Shown: positions 1 to 5,381 of the stretch, piece by piece
How the letters are laid out: every line of letters begins with the position of its first letter
How positions within the stretch are numbered: position 1 is the stretch's first letter
Source: DATARH01 sp035550515
Lineage (GTDB): Bacteria > Pseudomonadota > Alphaproteobacteria > ATCC43930 > CGMCC-115725
DNA length: 5,976 nt
Reading direction: 5' to 3'
NCBI GenBank assembly: GCA_035550515.1
Contig: DASZOZ010000060.1
Coordinates: 1 to 5,976, forward strand
Made by a program: the position numbers and the translations under genes
Notes under the pieces: model-generated
What the model was told of the DNA's origin: nothing
Databases searched by the model: none
The model's input: the letters and a program-made list of their open reading frames with translations, nothing else

Positions 1-173
1 GTCACCGACGTCACCGAGCGCATTCAGTACGAAGCCGATCTGCGCCGCGCGAAGGAAGAGGCCGAAGCGGCGAGCCGCACCAAGAGCGAGTTCCTGGCGA
101 CCATGAGCCACGAGCTGCGCACGCCGCTCAATGCGATCATCGGCTTCTCCGAGGTCATCTCGTCGGCGCTGAC
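1..173 (+). pseudogene. Fragment of a PAS/HisKA sensor histidine kinase, cut at both sides
   Basis: Frame 1 from the first base encodes the end of a PAC segment (VTDVTERIQYEADL), a linker helix (RRAKEEAEAASRTKSEFLAT) and the HisKA phosphoacceptor H-box (MSHELRTPLNAIIGFSEV, with the His codon at about 109-111). It ends at ISSAL near base 170. Beyond that the frame stays open to a TGA at 349-351, but the residues are no longer kinase-like because they are the antisense of the minus-strand kinase. The rest of HisKA and the HATPase_c domain are missing, and the N-terminal part lies outside the window. An intact kinase of this type would autophosphorylate the His and pass the phosphate to a response regulator; this fragment cannot. 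The codons match the rest of the window. It is either the stump of a rearranged gene or one side of an assembly chimera. The kinase identity is very clear; the biological reality of its end is not. Confidence 0.8.
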
Positions 174-1985
174 CACGAGGTCGGTCAGGCGGAAGTCGAG
201 ATCGATCCCGCTGGCCGCCGCACGGTCGCTGACCATGCGGCGGCAGGTCTCGAACAGCGCCGCGATGCGCACCGGCGTATCGCGCAATTCGAGCCGTCCC
301 GCCTCGACCTTCGACAGGTCGAGCAGGTCGTTGATGATGCGCAGCAGATGATGGCCCGAGCCGTGAATATCCTGCGCGTAGTCGCGGTAGCGCGCGTCGA
401 GCGGCCCGAACAATGCCGAGGAGATCACCTCCGAGAAACCGATGATGGCGTTCAGCGGCGTGCGCAGCTCGTGGCTCATATTGGCGAGGAACTGGCTTTT
501 CGCGCGGTTGGCGCTCTCGGCGAGGTCGCGCGCGGTGCGCAGCTCCTGCTCGATATGGCGCCGGGTCGTCGCGTCGCGCGCCACGGTGAACAGATACTCC
601 CGGTCGCCGAAGCGGATCAGGCTGACGGTGAGATCGACCGCGATCGTCCGCGCGTCCTTGGTGCGGCGATACCCCTCGAAGCTGCGCGATCCGGCTTGGC
701 GGTACATCTCCCAACGCTCGGGCCAGGTCTCGGGCTCGGCCTGCACGCCGATATCGAACACCGTCATGCCCAGCAACTCTTCCCGGCTGTAGCCGGTCTG
801 GCGGCAGGTCGCGTCGTTGACCTTGAGGTATCGGCCGGACTTGTCGAGCAGGCAGATCGCCTCGGACGAGCTGTCCATCGCCAGCTGCGTCAGCCGCAGG
901 TCTTCCTCGGTGCGGCGCCGCACCGCGACCTCGCGCTGCAACCGTCCGGCGAGCTGGCGCAGACGCTCCGCCCGGCCGCGGCTCGATATCAGGTAAAGCG
1001 TCAACAGGCCCGTCATCGCCAGGCCGCCGAGCAGCTCGAACCAGCCGGCGCCCTTGAGCCGCTGCACCAGCAGTTGCGGCGTGGGCCGCAGGATCATCGT
1101 GTAGTCGCGGCCGGCAAAAACGAACGACGCCCCCCAATACGGCAATCTCAGTGCTTTTGCCTCGTCTTCGGGGCCGCTCTCGACGCGCGCGCGATCCGCC
1201 GGATGGTCGTAGATCAGGCGCTGACCGCGGGGCGCGGCATCGTCCACGACATAGACATCGACGCCGTGCTGCACCGGCTCGAACATCGACGTAACCACGT
1301 CGATCGCCGTCCCGATCGACAACCGGAAAGTGAGCAAGCCGACCGGCCCGCCGGCGCTTTTCGCGGCGCCGGCATAGACCGGGACAAAGAGCAGGCTGGA
1401 ATCGGGGCCGTAGACCATGTGCATCGTCGGCGTCGCGGTCGTCGCCCCGGTCGCCACCGCCTGGTGCACGGCGGTGATACCGGCCAGATCGAGACCGACC
1501 GGGGCGTTGCGCCGCTCCGGTTCGACATAGCGAAGCGGGTAGTATTCAAGCCTCTCCGGGGCGGTTTGCAGGGCTCCGTCCGCGGCCTTGTCGAGGATCG
1601 TATAGCCGTCGTGCCGCTCGGCGCGGGCCGCCGCCTCGAAGGCGGCGCGATCGCCGGACGCGACGCGCGGCGCCCAGGCAAGGGCCTCGAAACCCGATTG
1701 CAGCATGCTGCCGGCGAGAAACACGCTCTTGGCGTAAGTGCGGAAGCTCTCGGCGTCGATCTGCTGATAGGGGAACGTCGCGGCCAGCCCTTCGATCGTT
1801 CCCTCGTAGCGGCTGAGCACCTCCTGCAGGTCGCGCGCATGGCTTTCCGCTCGCGCGGTGAATTCCGTCGCGACCCGATCTTCCGCCGTGCGGCGGGCAT
1901 GATCGAACAGCGTCAGCGAGGCGACAATGCCCAGCATCGCGGCGAGCGCTGCCGGCCAGTGTCTGTATAGGGCGACCCAGTCCAT
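24..1985 (-). CDS. CHASE-PAS sensor histidine kinase, truncated after HisKA (no HATPase_c)
   Basis: Membrane sensor kinase of a two-component system. In order it has a first TM helix (about residues 11-27), a CHASE-type periplasmic sensor domain (about 40-300; features include the YYPLRYVEP and VGLDL stretches), a second TM helix (about 313-334), a linker coiled coil, a PAS/PAC domain (about 360-475) and HisKA (about 495-560) with H-box MSHELRTPLNAIIGF and phosphoacceptor His505. Genuine sequence ends at about residue 605 (base 171). The last 48 residues, down to the stop at 24-26, are the antisense of the plus-strand kinase fragment and are spurious. The catalytic N, G1, F and G2 boxes of HATPase_c are therefore absent, so this form could not autophosphorylate. 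The ATG at 1983-1985 is preceded by GAGGA (1996-2000) ten bases away and begins immediately before TM1, which supports this start. The ligand is not predictable, since CHASE domains bind diverse small molecules. The upstream same-strand gene is a methyltransferase 81 bases away. Confidence 0.85.
   Translation of the reverse strand: MDWVALYRHWPAALAAMLGIVASLTLFDHARRTAEDRVATEFTARAESHARDLQEVLSRYEGTIEGLAATFPYQQIDAESFRTYAKSVFLAGSMLQSGFEALAWAPRVASGDRAAFEAAARAERHDGYTILDKAADGALQTAPERLEYYPLRYVEPERRNAPVGLDLAGITAVHQAVATGATTATPTMHMVYGPDSSLLFVPVYAGAAKSAGGPVGLLTFRLSIGTAIDVVTSMFEPVQHGVDVYVVDDAAPRGQRLIYDHPADRARVESGPEDEAKALRLPYWGASFVFAGRDYTMILRPTPQLLVQRLKGAGWFELLGGLAMTGLLTLYLISSRGRAERLRQLAGRLQREVAVRRRTEEDLRLTQLAMDSSSEAICLLDKSGRYLKVNDATCRQTGYSREELLGMTVFDIGVQAEPETWPERWEMYRQAGSRSFEGYRRTKDARTIAVDLTVSLIRFGDREYLFTVARDATTRRHIEQELRTARDLAESANRAKSQFLANMSHELRTPLNAIIGFSEVISSALFGPLDARYRDYAQDIHGSGHHLLRIINDLLDLSKVEAGRLELRDTPVRIAALFETCRRMVSDRAAASGIDLDFRLTDLVVSADEMTSEKPMIALSGVRSSWLMVARNSLLVRLAASASSFARRRSASY
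103..479. repeat. Imperfect inverted repeat formed by two paralogous H-box segments (arms 103-170 and 412-479)
   Basis: Arm 103-170 on the plus strand and arm 412-479 on the minus strand both encode the same H-box, MSHELRTPLNAIIGFSEVIS, followed by SAL or SAF. By direct comparison, 59 of 68 bases match. All mismatches but one are silent (for example CTC/CTG, AAT/AAC, GGC/GGT); the last codon changes Leu to Phe. This is homology between paralogous coding sequences, not a mobile-element terminal repeat. The similarity continues more weakly upstream through the linker helix. Confidence 0.85.
159..178. other. Inverted junction between two different histidine kinase genes
   Basis: To the left, the plus strand encodes kinase up to ISSAL. 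To the right, the minus strand encodes kinase up to RLTDLVV. The two reading directions meet head-on here with no spacer. Reading the minus frame into the left side gives S-A-D-E, which resembles the (R/S)ADE sequence that normally opens the HATPase_c N-box region in such kinases. The 12-13 bases at about 159-171 may therefore have been shared by both parent genes (microhomology). The join is seen directly; the microhomology is inferred from family consensus. Confidence 0.75.
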
Positions 1986-1990
1986 TAAGC

Positions 1991-2006
1991 GCGGATCCTC
2001 ATCCGC
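1991..2006 (-). promoter_or_regulatory. Hairpin presenting the kinase Shine-Dalgarno in its loop
   Basis: In the kinase leader, GCGGAT and ATCCGC form a perfect 6-bp stem around the tetraloop GAGG. GAGG is the core of the GAGGA ribosome-binding site lying ten bases before the ATG at 1983-1985. The hairpin could tune translation initiation, or the dyad could be a DNA operator. The structure is visible in the sequence; a regulatory role is inference. Confidence 0.4.
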
Positions 2007-2035
2007 TCCGCTGCGGAAGGACCAGCATGCGGGGA

Positions 2036-2047
2036 TATTCTTGAATA
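2036..2047. promoter_or_regulatory. AT-rich 12-bp dyad in the kinase upstream region
   Basis: TATTC-TT-GAATA is a near-perfect palindrome inside the only AT-rich patch (about 2035-2060) between the methyltransferase stop and the kinase start. In this GC-rich DNA, such a patch about 50-70 bases upstream of the kinase ATG is the best candidate for its promoter or an operator. No convincing -35/-10 pair at standard spacing was found. The remainder of the 1986-2066 gap holds only the SD hairpin. Confidence 0.3.
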
Positions 2048-2066
2048 AGGGTAAAGTAGCGAAGCC

Positions 2067-2897
2067 TTAACCCGGCTTCTTGACCAGCGCTTCGACCGTC
2101 CGGCAGAGCCCGGCCTCCTGATTGCGGGCCGAATTGATCTGCATCCGGCGCAGCCGCTCCCCGACGATCAGATGCGTGCCGAGCGCGGCTGGCCCCTCGC
2201 GCTCCAGGCGCTCGCGGTTGCGGGTCGTGGCCGGCAGCGTCGCCTGGGTCGTGTCGCTGAACACGACGATGTCGAACCCCGCCGCCAGCAGGTCGGCCCG
2301 CATCTCGTCCACCGTCGCGAGAAAACTTGTCGCGGCGGTCTCCGCCCACGGCACCGGATAGATGAATTCGCCCGCCGCGCCACGGCACAGATTCGACAGC
2401 GCCAGCACCCCGCCCGGCTTCAGCACGCGCCACGCCTCGCGGTAGAACTGGCGCTTGTCGGCGATGTTCATGATGACGTTCTGCGAATAGGCGCGGTCGA
2501 ACGTGTCGTCGGGCAGCGGCAGGGCGAGCGCGCTGCCGTGCTTGATGGTGATCTTGCCGGCGAGCCCGGTCGCGCGATTAAGCGCCTCCGCCGCCGCGCA
2601 GAATTCCGGCGTCAGGTCGATACCGGTGACGCGGACGCCGCATTTCGCGGCGAACCATCGCGCCGGCCCGCCGATCCCCGAGCCGATATCGAGAATATGC
2701 TCGCCGGGTTGCGGCTTCAGCAGCTCGACCAGCTCTTTGGTGGCGACAATGCCCCGGCCGTGAAAATGGTCGAGCACCGACAGCGCATCGACCGTCACCG
2801 GCGCGTCCGGGCCGTGCGCCGCCCGCAGCGCGGCAAGGATGCGGTCGGCGATCCCGGCGTTGCCGTAATGCCGCGCGACATCGTTTTCGATCGCCAT
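2067..2897 (-). CDS. Class I SAM-dependent methyltransferase (dimethylglycine/sarcosine-type small-molecule family)
   Basis: A 276-residue soluble enzyme with the Rossmann-like SAM methyltransferase fold. SAM motif I is LDIGSGIGGPARW (about 69-81). The acidic residue that typically binds the ribose ends the next strand, in TGIDLT (Asp94). The motif-IV-like segment is FDRAYSQNVIMNI (about 133-145), followed by the RVLKPGGVLALS strand-turn (157-168). The preceding segment, VLDHFHGRG (about 41-49), and the GSGIGGPARWFA signature resemble the group containing glycine-betaine-forming sarcosine/dimethylglycine N-methyltransferases and related UbiE-like enzymes, but the methyl acceptor cannot be told. 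I chose the ATG at 2895-2897 because GGGAG (2906-2910) sits eight bases upstream and MAIENDVARHYG is a typical family start. The upstream in-frame ATG near 2978 would overlap the start region of the divergent Rid gene and adds non-family residues. It is divergent from the Rid gene and lies upstream of the kinase on the same strand. Confidence 0.88.
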   Translation of the reverse strand: MAIENDVARHYGNAGIADRILAALRAAHGPDAPVTVDALSVLDHFHGRGIVATKELVELLKPQPGEHILDIGSGIGGPARWFAAKCGVRVTGIDLTPEFCAAAEALNRATGLAGKITIKHGSALALPLPDDTFDRAYSQNVIMNIADKRQFYREAWRVLKPGGVLALSNLCRGAAGEFIYPVPWAETAATSFLATVDEMRADLLAAGFDIVVFSDTTQATLPATTRNRERLEREGPAALGTHLIVGERLRRMQINSARNQEAGLCRTVEALVKKPG

Positions 2898-2979
2898 CGG
2901 CGTCACTCCCGCTTGGCTTCCCGTCGCGCGGATGCTAACCGCAACCGGGTGGCAAATGAACTCCATCGGGGAGAGCAAG
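2898..2979. promoter_or_regulatory. Divergent promoter region between methyltransferase and Rid gene
   Basis: An 82-base gap holding both ribosome-binding sites: CTCCC (2906-2910, GGGAG on the minus strand) and GGGGAG (about 2968-2973, plus). It must contain the promoters of both genes unless they lie inside the neighbouring coding sequence. A weak plus-strand pair, TTGGCT (2913-2918) and GCTAAC (2934-2939), is spaced 15 bases, which is suboptimal. No clear operator palindrome was seen. Confidence 0.35.
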
Positions 2980-3390
2980 ATGGCGTTGAAGATCGAACGG
3001 TTTCAGCCGCCGGGCATGGATGTCCGGATGCAGGAGGGCAAGGCGGCCTATTCGCACGTCGTCACCGTCAGCGGAACGGGCAAGCTGATCTTTATCGCCG
3101 GCCAGCTCGGCCGCGACGCCGCGGGCAATATCGTGTCCGGCGGCATGCGCGCGCAGCTCGAACAGACCTTTCAGAACCTCGACAAATGCCTGAAGGCCGC
3201 CGGCGCGACCTGGGCCGACGTGATCAAGACCAACACCTTCGTCACCGATTACGCCGCCTTTTCCGAATGCCGCGACGTGCGCATGCGGCATTTCGGCGTC
3301 GGCGTCCCCACCAGCACCACGATCCAGATCAGCGGCCTCGCCCAGCCCGACGCGATGGTCGAGATCGAGATGATCGCCGCGATCGATTAG
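2980..3390 (+). CDS. Rid (YjgF/YER057c/UK114) family protein lacking the RidA arginine
   Basis: A 136-residue protein, the usual length for this trimeric chorismate-mutase-like fold. Family features include VVTVSGTGKLIFIAGQLGRDAAGNIV (about 27-52), the helix with TFQNLDKCLKAAGATWADVIKTNTFVTD (about 63-90) and the C-terminal VEIEMIAAID. Classical RidA enzymes hydrolyse reactive enamine/imine intermediates such as 2-aminoacrylate, using an arginine in a PARS motif to bind the substrate carboxylate. Here the equivalent segment reads PTSTTIQISGLAQP (from Pro110), with no arginine. It therefore belongs with the Rid subfamilies whose activity is not defined, and RidA function should not be transferred. 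The ATG at 2980-2982 is preceded six bases away by GGGGAG. An in-frame ATG at 2956 has a poorer site and adds eight residues. The gene is divergent from the methyltransferase and ends one base before the stop codon of the convergent ABM-repeat gene. Confidence 0.92.
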   Translation: MALKIERFQPPGMDVRMQEGKAAYSHVVTVSGTGKLIFIAGQLGRDAAGNIVSGGMRAQLEQTFQNLDKCLKAAGATWADVIKTNTFVTDYAAFSECRDVRMRHFGVGVPTSTTIQISGLAQPDAMVEIEMIAAID

Positions 3391-3391
3391 C

Positions 3392-4075
3392 CTACCGCAC
3401 CACCTCGTAGAGCCGCTCGTCATAGAGCGCGCCTTCGAACGGCACCAGCTTGGCGCGGAACGCCTTGGTGTGCGCGGCGTAGGCATGCGCCTCGCGGGCG
3501 AGGTGATCGGTCCACGCCTCGATCAGGTGGAAATGGTTGGGGTGGCCGTCCCACACCAGGACGTCGAAGCGCTCTTCGCCCTTGTCCTTGCGGCTTTCCT
3601 CGGCGAAGGACTTGACCAGCGCGGCGACCTCGTCCTTGCCGGCGGGGAACACGTCGACATGGGTCAGCACCCACATCGCGCTGCCCAGCTTGGCATCGGC
3701 GGCGGGCGCCGCTGTCGACAGGGGCACGAACTGGCGTGTGTCGAACGGCGCGGCGACATAGGGCTGCAGCTTCTCGGCGAGCCCCTTCACCGCAGCGCCG
3801 TGCGCGTCGAGCGCGGCCTTGTCGCGCCACGCCTCGACGATCGCCATCCGGCCGCCGCGCCCGACCTCGTCGAGCAGCGTGAATTCGACATTGCCGTCTT
3901 CCTTGCGCGTCGCCGCCGCGAACGGGCGAAGCAGAGCCGCGGCCTTCTCGAAGTCCGGCGAGAAGATGTCGAAATAGGTGATCGCATAGACGCCCGCGGT
4001 CTGCGCAGGAGCCGGCTGGCTCGAGCTCGCCAATGCCATCACCCCCGCCACCAGTGCCAGCAATACCGTCCGCAT
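3392..4075 (-). CDS. Secreted protein with two tandem ABM-like (quinol monooxygenase-type) domains
   Basis: A 227-residue protein with a Sec signal peptide: basic MRT, a hydrophobic core LLALVAGVMALA, and likely cleavage after Ala24 in APA-QT. The mature part is an internal duplication. Repeat 1 (about 30-116) contains YAITYFDIFSP, TRKEDGNVEF and VEAWRDKAALDAH. Repeat 2 (about 135-223) contains WVLTHVDVFPA, SRKDKGEERF and IEAWTDHLAREAH. These are the landmarks of antibiotic-biosynthesis-monooxygenase (ABM) dimeric alpha-beta-barrel domains, so the two copies may form one intramolecular barrel in the periplasm. Known ABM proteins include cofactor-free quinone-forming monooxygenases and haem-degrading enzymes, but the substrate here is unknown and catalysis is not established. 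The ATG at 4073-4075 has a strong GGGGAGG (4082-4088) six bases away. The gene lies downstream of the LLM oxidoreductase on the same strand but is separated by 158 bases with its own candidate -10. Confidence 0.82.
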   Translation of the reverse strand: MRTVLLALVAGVMALASSSQPAPAQTAGVYAITYFDIFSPDFEKAAALLRPFAAATRKEDGNVEFTLLDEVGRGGRMAIVEAWRDKAALDAHGAAVKGLAEKLQPYVAAPFDTRQFVPLSTAAPAADAKLGSAMWVLTHVDVFPAGKDEVAALVKSFAEESRKDKGEERFDVLVWDGHPNHFHLIEAWTDHLAREAHAYAAHTKAFRAKLVPFEGALYDERLYEVVR

Positions 4076-4090
4076 CGCGCGCCTCCCCGC

Positions 4091-4158
4091 TGGATGGCCG
4101 TCCCGTGCCCTGCGGGACCGCCGTGCGGCTTCCCGAGGATGACGGCTTTTCCCATCCA
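4091..4158. repeat. Nested inverted repeats in the ABM-gene leader, resembling a dispersed intergenic palindromic element
   Basis: Outer arms TGGATGG (4091-4097) and CCATCCA (4152-4158) enclose an inner stem GTCCCG (4100-4105)/CGGGAC (4113-4118) with a 7-base loop. The segment contains TGGATGGCCG at one side and GAGGATGACGG (from about 4136) near the other. These ends recall the TGGAT...GGATGACG intergenic palindromes common in proteobacterial genomes. Membership in such a family is inference from pattern memory. In RNA the inner hairpin would sit shortly before the ribosome-binding site. Confidence 0.4.
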
Positions 4159-4163
4159 GTATA
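4158..4163 (-). promoter_or_regulatory. Candidate -10 box (TATACT) for the ABM-repeat gene
   Basis: TATACT on the minus strand is a near-consensus -10 in otherwise GC-rich DNA and would start transcription near 4151, giving a leader of about 75 bases. No recognisable -35 lies 16-18 bases upstream, so an activator or an extended element may be needed. It suggests that the gene need not rely on read-through from the LLM oxidoreductase. Confidence 0.35.
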
Positions 4164-4197
4164 GCGGCTCATCGCGCGGCGCGGGTCGCAAAGCCTG

Positions 4198-4216
4198 CCC
4201 CCGCGGGAGCCGGGGG
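4198..4216 (-). terminator. GC-rich hairpin downstream of the LLM oxidoreductase, possible weak terminator
   Basis: CCCCCG and CGGGGG form a perfect 6-bp stem with a 7-base loop, 18 bases beyond the LLM stop codon. In the direction of that transcript it is followed by CAGGCTTTGCG, which has only three consecutive T residues. It could cause pausing or act with Rho, but it is not a canonical intrinsic terminator. The rest of the gap towards 4158 holds no other recognisable element. Confidence 0.35.
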
Positions 4217-4233
4217 ACGCAATGACGCGGCGG

Positions 4234-5265
4234 CTACTGGAATTTCGGCATGACCTCGTGGCAGATCAGCTTGAGCGAGCGCATCATCACCTCGGCCGGG
4301 ATCGCGGCGCCGAAATTGAGCTCGAACAGGATGCCGTCGATGCCGAGTTCGTCTTCCAGCTCCTTCAGCCGTTCGACCACCGTATCCGGCTCGCCGACGA
4401 TTACCTTGTCGCGGATCACGTCGTCATAGGTGGCGCGCTTCACCTCCTCGACCTCGGCCCGGCGGCGGGCGTTCGGTGAGCCTTCCAGCCGGTCGATCAG
4501 CGACTTGTAGCCGGCCATGATGCTCGGCTCGCCTTCGGTGCGGGCCTCCTGGTCGGTTTCGCCGCAATGCATCGACAGGCGCAGATACACTTCCGGCTTG
4601 CCGGGGTTCCCGGCTTCCTCCCAGGCGTCGCGATAGGCCTTGAGATCCGGCTTCAACCCGACCAGCGAGCCGCTGCGCACCGACACGAACAGCGGGTAGC
4701 CGAGCCGGCCCAGCGTGGGAAAGGTATCCTCGCTGGCGCCGGCGATGCGGATCGGCGGGTGCGGCTGCTGGTAGGGTCGCGGCACCGCCCGCGCGCCGTC
4801 AAAGCAGTGGTACTTGCCCTCGTGCGAAAACGTGTCTTGCGTCCACGCCTTCTTCAAAATCTCCAGCGTGTCGTAGAACCGTTCGCGGCTTTCGGCGTAG
4901 GGGATGCCGTAGGCCGCGTAACCGCGCGGGTTGCCGCTGCGCCCGGCGCCCAAGATGAACCGCCCGCGGCTGACCTGGTCGACCGTCGCGGTCTCCTCGG
5001 CGAGGCGCAGCGGGTGGGTCAGCGGCAGCACATGCACCGCGGTGCCGATCTTGATGCGCTTGGTGCGCGCGGCGATCTGCCCGGCGACGTTCATCGGCGC
5101 GCTGAGCACCGACCGTCGCGCCTGCTGGTGGATTTCGGCGAGCCAGAACACGTCGAGCCCCCAGCGGTCCGCCGCCTCGACCTGCTCGAACCCCTGGTCG
5201 AACGCATCGGCGTCGGACTGCCCTTCCACCTGGCGGTGAAACTCGTGATACCAGCCGAATTCCAT
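4234..5265 (-). CDS. LLM-class flavin-dependent oxidoreductase (bacterial luciferase-like)
   Basis: A 343-residue TIM-barrel enzyme of the luciferase-like monooxygenase family, which uses reduced FMN (or F420 in some branches), usually supplied by a separate reductase, to oxidise an organic substrate. Visible landmarks are the N-terminal strand MEFGWYHEFHR, the WLAEIH segment (41-46; AEHH in many relatives), the KIGTAVHVLPLTHPLRLAEE stretch (about 72-91), the family signature GRFILGAGRSGNPRGYAAYG (101-120), the Arg/Glu-rich helix YAESRERFYDTLEILK (about 123-138), PPIRIAGASEDTF (170-182) and the C-terminal VGEPDTVVERLKEL (290-303). The length fits the family. I start at the ATG at 5263-5265, with GGGG (5274-5277) eight bases upstream, because relatives start at this strand. 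The open frame up to 5355 would add 30 unlike residues and run through the promoter. It is divergent from a LysR regulator, which probably controls it. The substrate cannot be predicted. Confidence 0.92.
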   Translation of the reverse strand: MEFGWYHEFHRQVEGQSDADAFDQGFEQVEAADRWGLDVFWLAEIHQQARRSVLSAPMNVAGQIAARTKRIKIGTAVHVLPLTHPLRLAEETATVDQVSRGRFILGAGRSGNPRGYAAYGIPYAESRERFYDTLEILKKAWTQDTFSHEGKYHCFDGARAVPRPYQQPHPPIRIAGASEDTFPTLGRLGYPLFVSVRSGSLVGLKPDLKAYRDAWEEAGNPGKPEVYLRLSMHCGETDQEARTEGEPSIMAGYKSLIDRLEGSPNARRRAEVEEVKRATYDDVIRDKVIVGEPDTVVERLKELEDELGIDGILFELNFGAAIPAEVMMRSLKLICHEVMPKFQ

Positions 5266-5302
5266 GGCCGTGACCCCGTGTGCGCAAATTGTCCTCGGCG
5301 CA

Positions 5303-5331
5303 ACCCTAGGCCGCGTCCCGCCATCAAACAA
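5303..5331 (-). promoter_or_regulatory. Candidate sigma70-type promoter of the LLM oxidoreductase
   Basis: On the minus strand, TTGTTT (5326-5331) and TAGGGT (5303-5308) are separated by exactly 17 bases. Transcription would begin near 5296, about 30 bases before the ATG at 5265. This placement supports the shorter start for the oxidoreductase. The -10 matches the consensus at its first, second and last positions only, so the call is tentative. Confidence 0.4.
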
Positions 5332-5332
5332 A

Positions 5333-5381
5333 TACTGTTGTTCGATCCGCCCCATACCGCCTAGGCATGACTGGGGGTATG
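5333..5381. promoter_or_regulatory. Candidate LysR binding region between the divergent genes
   Basis: ATAC-N7-CGAT at 5332-5346 fits the LysR T-N11-A rule (T5333, A5345) with one imperfect half, and abuts the presumed oxidoreductase -35, where LysR activation sites usually lie. Next to it, CATACC (5353-5358) and GGTATG (5376-5381) are perfect inverted arms 17 bases apart, flanking the palindrome GCCTAGGC (5359-5366). CCTAGG recurs at 5305-5310. The divergent layout makes LysR sites here likely by family precedent; which dyad is bound is unknown. Confidence 0.35.

Noticed and set aside
103..479. Inverted repeat arms as mobile-element ends or an invertible phase-variation switch
   Set aside because: The arms are diverged coding sequences for the same conserved H-box, with silent substitutions. 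No recombinase gene lies nearby, and flipping the segment between them would not restore either kinase.
348..1970. Long 540-residue plus-strand open frame opposite the kinase
   Set aside because: It is antisense to clear CHASE/PAS/HisKA coding sequence, has an Arg/Gly/Ala-rich composition typical of GC-rich shadow frames, and shows no recognisable domain.
2895..2978. Longer methyltransferase start at 2978
   Set aside because: It would overlap the leader of the divergent Rid gene and adds 27 non-family residues, whereas the ATG at 2897 has a well-placed GGGAG.
3372..3384. GATCGC-C-GCGATC near-palindrome at the end of the Rid gene as a bidirectional terminator
   Set aside because: It is inside coding sequence, has a minimal loop and a short stem, and lacks a T-tract in either direction.
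2172..3410. 412-residue plus-strand open frame across the methyltransferase and Rid genes
   Set aside because: It runs antisense to the methyltransferase and out of frame with the Rid gene, both of which have strong family motifs. Its product is Arg-rich and low in recognisable structure.
3470..4225. Plus-strand frame over the ABM-repeat gene, and the other antisense frames over the LLM gene (4222-4479, 4567-5364)
   Set aside because: These are GC-driven shadows of well-supported minus-strand genes, with no ribosome-binding site or family motif.
5263..5355. Longer LLM oxidoreductase start at 5355
   Set aside because: The extra 30 residues are unlike the family and would run through the candidate promoter and LysR sites. 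The family's N-terminal strand starts at the ATG at 5265.
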